Positions 55,155-64,000 of a stretch of 64,000 bases of DNA are shown here, one piece after another (within the stretch, counting starts at the first letter, position 1; each line of letters starts with the position of its first letter). The position numbers and the translations under genes are program-made. The notes under the pieces are model-generated. The model made no database searches, was not told the DNA's origin, and worked only from the letters and a program-made list of their open reading frames with translations. The stretch is taken from the NCBI RefSeq assembly GCF_963678635.1, contig NC_087066.1, forward strand, positions 15,107,171 through 15,171,170, written 5' to 3'. The stretch comes from Symsagittifera roscoffensis. Its lineage: Eukaryota > Xenacoelomorpha > Acoela > Convolutidae.

Positions 55155-56183
55155 AAAACAAGACTGCTCGTATATCAAGGCTAAGCCCTGACTGTTCCGA
55201 TTACCCCTCAATCTATATCGCATAGTTTTTGGTGAATTAAAAGTATGAAACACTATAAATTTTAGATCAACTGTTAAAATTAATAAAACCGATTAGCTAG
55301 CCTCAATTCAATTTAGAAAGGTTTTGTTGCGCGAGATAGTTGACCACGCATAAATAAACCGCGTTACGCTTTCAGGATTATGGATAAAATCTACAAAGAG
55401 CGCATAAATTAGTCCAAAGCATGGCCAAATTGGCAATTTTCAAACTCCCAAAACATTGCACAAAATTATCGGAGGTAAAATTATTGTTCCGACTTTCGAT
55501 ACGAAAGTAACCGAATATTTGTGCTCGGGGTGGGTTTTTTCTTCAGACAAATTTCGACTTTTTAACTAGCCAATTTTGACGGACTTTTTTTATATCATTC
55601 GAAAAGCTTAAATTTGAAAAAATATTTTACCTGTGATCATTTTTCGTACCATTTTGGCCAATTTGGCCAATTAACGCGCGATATATTTCGCCCTATTAAC
55701 GCGTAAGCGGAGATTTAATCCGTCTTAGAAATCGTTCCAAATTGGTCGAAAGAAGCTTATTTGAAACAAATTATTTGTTACAAGGAGCGAAATCTATCCT
55801 TTTGTACTTTATATGACGTGTGGGGGGATGATTTCCTCAAAAATCTCCAAATTCAGAAAAAAAAATCATTTTTTTAAACTTAAATTTAGTTTTTTTAAAG
55901 GTTATTACTGATCCATGAACCATAAAAGGCAATCGGAACAATCAGAGTTTTGCTCTAAACGTTTATAGAGCGTGTGGGGTGATAATTTTACAAAACATGG
56001 CGTGTGGGGGATGATTTTCACAAAAAATGGCGTGTGGGGGGATGATTTTCACAAAAAAAAATCTCAAATTTTAGGGGAGTTTTTTTTATTACATTTAATT
56101 TTTCTATGTTATTTCTGCTCCATAAACTTTAAAAGGCAGTCAGAACATTCAGGGCTTTGCCCTGATACGAGCAGTCTTGTTAT
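55155..56183. mobile_element. TIR element, copy 1 (AAGACTGCTCGTATATC ends)
   Basis: The left end AAGACTGCTCGTATATCAAG and following GCCCTGACTGTTCCGA are mirrored at the right by GAACATTCAGGGC and GATACGAGCAGTCTTGTT. Interior blocks are those of the 36690-37170 repeat. Three GGCGTGTGGGG-type units stand in tandem near 55970-56045. Non-coding. Confidence 0.65.
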
Positions 56184-56331
56184 CTTTTTAAATTTGATTT
56201 TAGAGAATTGATATCTTCAATGGGCATAATTTTTTTTGTTAAAAGCTATTATTTCGAGTACCGAAAATTGACTGAATAAAAAAATCAAACCAAGCATAAT
56301 TATTCCAATTTCTTCGAAAGTCGGAACAAAA

Positions 56332-57112
56332 ACAACAAGACTGCTCGTATATCAGGGCAAAGCCCTGAATGTTCCGACTGCCCCTTATTCCATATCGAAC
56401 CTTTCTTGGGAAAGTAAAATTTGGAAAAACTACATTTTGCAGAATATCAAAGATCAACTTTGAAAATTTAAGTCCTACGAAACTAATACGACCGATTAGC
56501 TAGCCTCAATTCAATTTGGAACCATTTCCTTGTAGAATATTATTCGCCACGCATAAGTATTTTGCTTACGCTTCCAGGATTATGGATAAAACCAAGAATT
56601 GTGCGCATAAATTAGTCCAAATCATGGCCAAATTGGCAATTTTCAAACTTTTAAAATTTTGCAAAAAATGATCGGATATATTCGATAAAATTGCCTAATT
56701 TAGCTTAAATTTCAAAAAATATTTCACCTGTAATCATTTTTCAAAAAGTTATGGGAGTTTAAAGATTGCCATTGTGGCCATTTTAGCCAATTTGGGACAA
56801 TTAACGCGCGATATATTTCGCGAAATTAACGCGTAAGCGGAGATTTAATCCGTCTTAGAAATTGTTCCAAATTGGTTTACAGAAGCTTATATGCCATAAT
56901 TGATTAGTTAATAGGAGCAAAATTTATCACTTTCCACTTAATATGGCGTGTGGGGAGATGTTTTTACAAAAAATCCCAAATTTAAATTAAAAATTTTTAA
57001 TTTATTTTTTTTACATATATAAATTTTCATGTTATTACTGCTCCATAGACCTTAAAAGGCAGTCGAAACATTCAGGTCTTCGCCCTGATACGAGAAGTTT
57101 TGTTTTAATTTG
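56332..57112. mobile_element. TIR element, copy 2
   Basis: It has the same terminal and internal blocks as 55155-56183 but is shorter. The 148-bp spacer between the copies (GATATCTTCAAT, GAAAATTGACTGAATAA) recurs after copy 2, so the pair arose by tandem duplication of element plus flank. Confidence 0.65.
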
Positions 57113-57441
57113 ATTTTAGCGAGTCGATATCTTCAATAAGGCATTAAAAGTTTTTGTTTAAAATATTATTTCGATCGCCGAAAATTGACTGAATAATAAA
57201 AAAAACACACCAAGCATACATATTCCATTTTCTTCGAAAGTTGGAACAATTAATAAGAAATTACCACAGTTGCCCGAGCAAAATTAAGCAATTTGATCTG
57301 AAATAATCTAAAAATGGCTTCTTTTATCTCTTTGTTTATTGCTTTTCTTCTAGTGTCTTCGAACAAATATTGAATTCAAATGACTTCCGATTGTCGAGAA
57401 AAGTGGAAACTTTCTAATTTTACAAATACAAAACATGGAGC

Positions 57442-57609
57442 TTACTCATTGCTGTCAAAGAAATTGTCGTCATCGATCTGATTACTGATGTCGTCAGAAG
57501 TATCAACCTCTCGCTCGGTTCTGCTTCCCGACTGCATCGAAGTAGCGGGATCCCACAACACCGAAATGCTCATTAGTCCGAAGAAGCACAAGGAAGAAAC
57601 TGAATGCAT
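57442..57609 (-). CDS. Candidate secreted peptide or first coding exon
   Basis: From the ATG at 57609 the minus strand encodes 55 residues. Residues 1-19 form a hydrophobic signal-peptide-like segment (SSLCFFGLMSISVLW). An acidic stretch follows (REVDTSDDISNQIDDD). The TAA at 57442 overlaps GAGTAAGC, a plausible 5' splice site, so this may be exon 1 of a longer secreted precursor. GC content is about 48 percent against roughly 30 percent around it. TATATTAAAG about 40 bp upstream could be a TATA element. I do not recognise the family. Acidic post-signal segments are common in neuropeptide and toxin propeptides, but no mature peptide is visible. Confidence 0.45.
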   Translation of the reverse strand: MHSVSSLCFFGLMSISVLWDPATSMQSGSRTEREVDTSDDISNQIDDDNFFDSNE

Positions 57610-57612
57610 GTC

Positions 57613-58306
57613 GTTTAAACAATTTCCGTCTATCGGTTGTCTTTAATATACAGTTAATAACTGGTTTGCAAGTGATTCCAACAGATTAGCTCAATTCCCT
57701 ACAAAAGAGGAGGGCTTGTTTAAATCCCACACCTGCTTTTGTTTATAAGTGGGTTGAACTTGAATGTTAACTCAACGGGTTTCGATAGATAGGGTAAAAT
57801 TTAGGCTGGTTTAACAGTTGAATAAATAGTTCTCAGCACATGGTATCAATTTAACCGTGTCAAACTTTGTATGAGATACGGATTGCAGGGTACTGCCAGC
57901 AATCGAAGAGCGGTCGAAATGTTTGTATTTTTTTATGTGGTGATAATTACAATTCGATTTGATTGAAATGGGAAAATCAGAAAATGAAATGGAGGAAAAG
58001 TAATTTAAAAAAAATAATACTTGATTGTTAACCCAAGATAATCAGCCACAAAACGTATCATTTGCAATCAAAAATGAGATTAAAACAGTTCCTTGATCGT
58101 CCCTCCTTGAACCTAGGATTCCAATTTGTCGATTAATTTGCTTTAGAAAGCAGGAAACTTTGAATAATTTGAAAAATTTGCAAAATGAACTGTTAATTTT
58201 AAGGTTTAGCCTCAAAATTTTAACAAAAACAGGAAATAAGATAAAATTCTAGTGGTATTTTCGGCACAATTATTTACAATTTTTCATTGGTTACAAAAAA
58301 GAGCAA
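57613..58306. other. Upstream region of the 57442-57609 frame
   Basis: A possible promoter lies at 57640-57720. Otherwise AT-rich with nothing identified. Confidence 0.3.
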
Positions 58307-58519
58307 ATGTACTCTTTTGATAAACCGCTTCAAATCCTGCCTTGTGTCAAACAGTTTTCTTGTGGGATACCTGATAATTATTTTGTGGGCATTAAGGCAC
58401 CAATAGGGAATTGGCACTTGGAGCCGTTCACTCCAACCCAATTTTATTCATTTTGCTCTACCAATGTCACTGCTTTTGAACTAACGGAACTTGAAAGGTT
58501 TCCCAGTTGGCGTGATTAG
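58307..58519 (+). CDS. Doubtful 70-codon ORF
   Basis: An ATG-started frame (CVKQF, GNWHLEPFTP, LTELERFPSW) in locally GC-richer DNA. It has no family resemblance, no clear splice sites and no known partner. It could be an exon or an old insertion. Confidence 0.2.
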   Translation: MYSFDKPLQILPCVKQFSCGIPDNYFVGIKAPIGNWHLEPFTPTQFYSFCSTNVTAFELTELERFPSWRD

Positions 58520-58958
58520 CCATCCGGCTCGAATTAAAATGCGATTTGAATATTTATGCCACATTAATGACAAATGAACTCGACAAACTCACTAAAAATG
58601 CCAAAAATACCAAGATTTGAATAAAAATTAGCTTTATTTACTGGCTTTTTTTCTTGAAGCGCACTGCCAAAGTACGAAAATAACTGATACTGAGGTCATA
58701 ATAATTTCTATAGACACTCGCAAAGTGTAACAATTTCAAGAGGTTTTCAAGATACACATAACAAAAATTATGGATCAATTCCTAAACATGTTCCTAAACA
58801 TGGAAAAAATTGCCAATCATGCTCATTGAGTACTTGAAAAACAAAATCAGTTCTTCTTGTAAAAATAAACGTAAATCCGATCAATTTACAAACATTTCCG
58901 ACACATTTTTCATGTATCAATTTTCAAAGAGATTTTCAGAGCATCAATACATTAAAGT

Positions 58959-59381
58959 CAGGGGCGGATCTAGGATTTTCTCGAGAGGGGGGGGGGGGGC
59001 GGATTTTCAAAAATTTTGTCGACCTTTTTTTTTTAGATTGATCGAATTGATTTTCCGAGCTCTCCCAAAGCACTAAAAAGACCCTGTTTTGGTAAAACTT
59101 TCTGCGCCGCAGGCAAAATTTTGAAAAACAGGCCAAAAAAGGCGTTTATAGGCACTTTTTAGAAAATTTTGACCAAAAAAATTGCGTTTTTTGGCGCGCG
59201 CTCCCCCTCAAACTAAGTATATATTGGCGCGAAAGGCGCCTTTAGAAAATTATTAGAGTCCGTCACCGAATATGGATATCTCAAAATAGTACAAAGGGGG
59301 ACCCTTTGGGTCGGCAGGGGGTCGAATCCCTGAGGGGGGGGGGGGGGGGCGTCTGCCCCCCCCCCCCTAAATCCGCCCCTG
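58959..59381. mobile_element. hAT-type MITE with intact 8-bp target duplication
   Basis: The 423-bp element starts CAGGGGCGGATCTAGG and ends AAATCCGCCCCTG. It is flanked by ATTAAAGT at 58951-58958 and 59382-59389. Long G and C runs near both ends can pair. It is the best-preserved member of the family in the window and probably the youngest. Confidence 0.92.
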
Positions 59382-59574
59382 ATTAAAGTAGTATTAGAAG
59401 AACAATTGCACTCAATTTGAGTAAGTATCACACGAATACAGTTGCTTGAGAATTGAAAAAAAAATCATTTTTAGACGAACGTTTTTGATGAGAAAAATAC
59501 ACAATGATAGTTTCCATGATCAAAAAATAATCTATAGTTCAAGCAAACCAAACACAACAACAAAAGAAGATACA

Positions 59575-59661
59575 ATGGCGCTTCTATTATCAGTTTTGTT
59601 GTTATACCATTCACACACCGAGGCAGCGAGGCCAATACCGACCAATTCAGAGCCTTCGTGA
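59575..59661 (+). CDS. Candidate signal-peptide microprotein with in-frame continuation
   Basis: ATACAATGGCG is a good translation start context, and the leader before it is an A/C-rich run. The 28 codons begin with a hydrophobic core (MALLLSVLLLY) and then SHTEAARPIP, a signal peptide with a plausible cleavage after EAA. After the TGA at 59659 the same frame stays open for 36 codons to the TAA at 59770-59772. That stretch includes a dibasic KR and ends NGR, a pattern seen in amidated neuropeptide precursors. Either the TGA is read through, it is a recent nonsense change, or the continuation is chance. No AATAAA or splice site settles it. Confidence 0.35.
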   Translation: MALLLSVLLLYHSHTEAARPIPTNSEPS

Positions 59662-59781
59662 ATAATTGATGTATTGGTAAGAGGAGAAATCAAACGTTAT
59701 TTGGCTGCACACCTGGGAGTGAAGACTGCTCTTTTCACCTTCCATCTTTTTGATGTCGCAAACGGTCGTTAACTTACCAAC

Positions 59782-59845
59782 CAGGGGCGGATTTAGGAAC
59801 GGGGGTGTCCTCCATTAGAAATTCGACACCACCCCCCAAAAGACT
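59782..59845. mobile_element. Partial hAT-type MITE end
   Basis: CAGGGGCGGATTTAGGAACG followed by AAATTCGACACCACCCCCC is a truncated family end. It lies just past the readthrough frame described at 59575. From 59846 to 60711 the DNA is AT-rich with no gene. Confidence 0.7.
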
Positions 59846-60711
59846 TGATTTCTTCAAGTTTTTTTTCGCCTTTTTGAAGTTAGAAAAAGCCGTTAACATA
59901 CTAAGAGCGAGACTTATATTTCATGCAGACTTATATTACTCCTTTAGGACTCATAAAATGAAAGAACCCTGTTAATTTCAAGTTAACTACCAAAATATCT
60001 GGATTTTACGAAATTGTCGTGGCTTCTGATTACAACCCACGCCATAGCGTATTTACACGAGAATGCACAACATGCCCGAAGAGTTTTCGTAGTTATTTTC
60101 CAAGCGGGCTATTATAATAAGGTGCTATTGATTGCAGTTTTTTAGTTTTCGCAACAGAAAACAAACTCAGAGCCTTGAAAGTTAAATAAAAGCTTTGAAG
60201 AATAGAATTAAGGGTTTATCCAGTTGTTTGTAAAACCAATCATGCTTAAGTTATCTAGAAGGTGGTTGAAAGAGACTCACATATACCGGACTTCAATCAT
60301 TTTATTTATTGTCAGTTGTTATGACACCATTTTGACAGTAGTGTTATTAGATTGACACAAATCAGGTTTCCAAGCGCCGAAGGGAGAAATAAAGCTAAAC
60401 AGGGGCTTCTTGTACATAAAAGTTGCAATGAAAACATTGAGCTTGCCAGATAACTGACGAAAACTATTTTTCACCTTCTCGTTAAGTTTTTCGACACTCT
60501 TAGCTCATGTTTTTAGAGTTATAAATTGAAACAAGGAAAACCATTTGCTGTGTAAATAGCACAGAAAATTCTGATTGCCATAAAGAATACTTCATGAAAA
60601 CAAAGTATAATCGACATTAGTTTGCCTCGAAAAACCCAAAAAAAGGAGGGCTTAACTTCAATTATAAGAATTACACTAGTGTGGGCTCATTAAATATCTG
60701 CTTGCTCGATT

Positions 60712-61385
60712 TATTCATTCGAAATTAAACTAACAATTAAAAACTGCGAAAACTTTTTTTTCTCACAATTGACAAAATTTTTAAATTTTTTCATGTCAGG
60801 TGAATTAGGCGTGAAGAGGTTTCAGAGAAGCATATCATCAACCCATTCCAATGATTTTTTCACTCCCTTGATTAAGCGTACGAAAAAATTAAAACACAAA
60901 AAATTTCTACCAATTTCAGTGGTCGGAACAAAAAATTTTAACTGCGACAGTTGTTGAATAAAAATTAAAAAAAAAACATTTATGTATAAATAATTTAAAT
61001 AAGTTTCATTTCTATAAGCACACGCACATATATTTATATATGTTTATACACACACACACACACATATATATTATTTATATCGATATAAGACAGGTACATA
61101 AATATATTTTTAAAACTTTTATTCAACAGCCCTTTGTCAAAACCATTTCGCAGTTATAATTTTTTGTTCCGATCACTGAAAATGTTAGAAATTTTTTTGT
61201 GCTTTGATTTTTTTTAAAGCTTAATCAAGGGAGTTAAAAAATCAATGGAATGGATTGATAATATGTTTCTCTGAAACCGCTTCACGCCTAATTCACCTGA
61301 CATGAAAAATTTTTAAAATTTTGTCAATTGTGAGAAAAAAGTTTTCAAAGTTTTTGATTCTTAGTTTAATTTCAAATGAATAAAT
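60712..61385. repeat. Large imperfect palindrome with microsatellite centre
   Basis: The left arm (60712-60990) and right arm (61115-61385) are inverted copies. Shared blocks include CTCACAATTGACAAAATTTT, CATGTCAGGTGAATTAGGCG and CTTGATTAAGC, with GTGGTCGGAACAAAAAATT mirrored by TTTTTGTTCCGATCAC. The centre holds TATA/CACACA simple repeats (61024-61090). The arms carry the GTTCCGACC motif of the fold-back family. Confidence 0.75.
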
Positions 61386-61924
61386 CTATTTATGTATATA
61401 TTTATGTATATAAAGACAAATAAAAAAATGATAACAATATATATGTAAGTTGTGTAGTACAACAACATTTGGACTAAATTATCAAACAAAATGTGCTAGA
61501 AATTGAGTCGAAACAAAAAACTAGTTTGCTTCACTTCATTTACTATTGATCCTTATATTGATAAGTCGCCACGCATAATCATAACTCGCATTCCTCAAAC
61601 GACTACCAAATCAATTCATACAATATCCATTTTAAAAAAAAAAATTTAAAAAAAACTGGCCTGAATATAAGAACACCATCCCGAGCATATAGATTCTTCA
61701 AATTCTTCGACTTCGAAAGTGGGAACCAGAATTTAGCAAGAAAATAACGTGATTTTTTTAATGAAAAAAATAATGAAAAATTTAAAAAAAATTTGCTGAA
61801 GAAGTCATAAGAAAATTAAATTTTTTGAAGATATGCTACGAAGAAAAAAATAATATTTTCTGATACATAAGGATTAGATTTTTTTAAAAATTAAATGTTG
61901 AAAACTTTCAATCAATGTGAAAGG

Positions 61925-63935
61925 TTTTTCCTTTGATTAATTTTAACAACAATTCATTGAAAGAAAAAAAAAGGCTGTTAATTACAGTTTTGTTTCAAGA
62001 TAAGATTTTACTAATTAATTGACCGCTTTTGCTGAGAAAAAATGCCTAAAATTCTATGTCAAAAGTACCTTGAGAGACAAAACTCGCAAGCAAGTTAAAC
62101 TTAATAAGGTGATTTTTTTCTGAAAACGCGGTTCAAAATCAAATGTTGCTGTTACAGTTTTGATTTTTTGTTTTAAAATTTTGATCTAATGACATAGATC
62201 AATTTTGGATCAAGTTGACTCAAGTTATGGCTGAAACATGGAAAATGAGACAATTTAGTGAAATTGTATTTCGAGTAGATATAATATGTTCATATATAAA
62301 TCAAATTAGCAAAAAATGAGTAGATTGATAATAAGCAATTATATACGCAAAAAACGGTTTATGATTATATACATAGCCGGTTATTGAGCAAGCACCACAG
62401 AATGTTCAACCATAGTCTCAAGGAAAAACATTTTTTTTTCCTAATTTTAATTCGTTTTTTTTTCTGTGTGGTGTGATGAAAAAATCTGAACAGCAAAACA
62501 AAAAATTGGCAAATGTGACAGTTATAGTCAACTTGACGAATAAGAATTTTTTTTTAGAAAACGACCGGAAAAAAATTTTAAAAAGTTTTAGAAGAACTTA
62601 AACAATTTAAAAAATTTTTTCTAAATTTTTTGCAGAATATTTTTTCAGATTTTTGAAGTATTTGATTCCCATACTGGTAAAAAAAACATCAAAAAACTAC
62701 TTTCAATTGAGAAAACTAAAATATCACGGCTTAGTATAAGCTTAAAAAGCTAGTTTAAGCCTGCACGCTCGTATTATTAGCTCAAAATTATACCAAAAAT
62801 CTAAAATTTAAAACCAGTTTTTCTTACCGGAGAAAAAACCGGAGAAAAAAAAACATTTTATAGCCGTTCGAATCATGAGTGAAAGGGTTGTAGTATGAGA
62901 TAATGACCGATCAATTTTGATGATTATTTATGGTTCCTGATTTTGTTTGAGGAACAAAAAAAACAAAAAAAAAACAAAAAAAAACAAAAAAGATAACAAA
63001 ATTAAATCACAACAGAATTCAAAGTACCTCCACTTTTAATCAATGATCGGAAAAAATTTCAAGAACCCTAAGAAATTAAAGACGATGGGAAAGTGATGCA
63101 TTGATACAAAACGTAGGCTGGTACTTAAATTTTTTTCAAGATTAGATTGTACTGAATAACTTACCGCGTTTGCTGAGAAAAAATGCCTGAAATCATCTGT
63201 CAAAAGTACCATTAGAGACAGAACTTGCAAGCAAGTTGAGCTTTCCAAACTAATACTTTCTGAAAACGTAGTTCAAAATCAGTTTGACTGGATCTTGATG
63301 CTGATAGATATTAGATTTTTTGAAATTTCCTATCTCCTGACATAGATCAATTTTGGATGAAGTTGACTTTGATGGCTGAAATATTGAAACTGAGACAATT
63401 TGCTTAAAATGTTTTTCGAGTGGATATAAAATATTCCCATTCAATTAACGTTGGCCAAACTGACTATATTGACTATAATTAAATATATATATAAAGCCGG
63501 TTATTGAGCAAGCACCACAGAATGTTCCGAACATGGTCTTAAGAAAAAACACTTTTTTTCAATCTAAATTCGTTTTTTCTTCTGTTTGGTGTGATAGAGA
63601 AATCTGAACAGCAAAAAAAAAGTTAGCAAATGCGACAGTTATAGTCAAATTGGCGAGTCGGAAGAGTAATTAATAGCAAATGACAAGAAAAATTTTAAAA
63701 ACTCTTTAAAAACTCAAAAAACGAAACTCACTTCAGTAAATCTAAGTTATCACGGCTTAATATAAGCTTGAAAACCTACTTTAAGCCTGTACATTCATTT
63801 TATCAGCTCAAAATTAGACCAAAAATGCAAATTTTCAAACAGGGTTTTCTCAACACTGAGAGAGTTCCTAGAAAATTTTTTTTCAAGCCGTTCGAAGCAT
63901 GACTGAACGAGTTGTAGTATGATATATTAACTGTA
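61925..63935. repeat. Diverged ~1.1-kb direct duplication
   Basis: Two successive copies (about 61925-62880 and 63060-63935) share GCTGAGAAAAAATGCCT, GTCAAAAGTACC, CATAGATCAATTTTGGAT, AGCCGGTTATTGAGCAAGCA, GGTGTGAT and AAGCCTGNACNYTC in the same order. Offsets shrink from about 1141 to 1026 through indels. A partial third member is at 35530-35990. No coding frame is supported. Confidence 0.7.
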
Positions 63936-64000
63936 GTATGATATAAAGAGAAAAATAACAAGTTTCTGGTTTGAAAATTCAAGGTTTTTTTTTCAAATAA

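Noticed and set aside
57314-57373. 19-codon signal-peptide-like frame MASFISLFIAFLLV on the plus strand
   Set aside because: Very short, T-rich by composition, and could equally be a polypyrimidine tract before an AG acceptor; no supporting context.

Overview
The window is AT-rich (roughly 70 percent A+T) animal DNA, probably from an invertebrate. The evidence is two Ty3/gypsy retrotransposons of the metazoan gag-pol type, a hAT-type MITE family with 8-bp target duplications, a degenerate tRNA-derived SINE head, splice-site-like signals and AATAAA polyadenylation signals. There are no operons, Shine-Dalgarno sites or phage genes. The species cannot be named from the sequence alone. Many short open frames begin with TTG or GTG and are not credible eukaryotic genes; I ignored them unless an ATG start or conserved context supports them.

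Layout. (1) 1-5395: 3' part of an apparently intact Ty3/gypsy element, with one open pol frame, a polypurine tract and a 3' LTR. (2) 5396-6891: flank with an old MITE and a dispersed repeat. (3) 6898-26873: a 19,976-bp terminal-inverted-repeat (TIR) element bounded by the 6-bp duplication AGGGTA. Its ends are 5'-AG...CT-3' and its arms exceed 4 kb. (4) 26880-28682: gene-poor repeats. (5) 28683-35152: a decayed Ty3/gypsy element with both LTRs. (6) 35153-64000: gene-poor sequence packed with MITEs, fold-back elements, minisatellites and hairpins. Two short signal-peptide-like coding stretches lie at 57442-57609 (minus) and 59575-59661 (plus).

The most interesting object is the 20-kb element. 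Its 6-bp duplication, AG/CT ends and size match Maverick/Polinton elements, but I find no polymerase B, retroviral-type integrase, packaging ATPase, protease or capsid genes. It carries instead a set of small proteins. Three copies encode an acidic-tailed ~162-residue protein whose N-terminal half resembles, by eye, the PC4 single-stranded-DNA-binding fold. Two further plus-strand genes have similar strand/helix patterning, there is one broken minus-strand gene, and a 59-residue C2H2-like zinc-finger protein lies in each arm, transcribed toward the nearest end. Arrays of CTGATTGG-type (inverted CCAAT) boxes sit upstream of the zinc-finger and PC4-like genes, always in the same orientation relative to the gene. 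Two 10-bp CArG boxes lie between the divergent gene pair near 19.2 kb. Subterminal stem-loop repeats decorate both ends. Both arms have undergone their own tandem duplication (3038 bp on the left, about 1.81 kb on the right), and the left one created a chimeric gene. The best interpretation is a non-autonomous or heavily remodelled Maverick-like element with its own transcription architecture.
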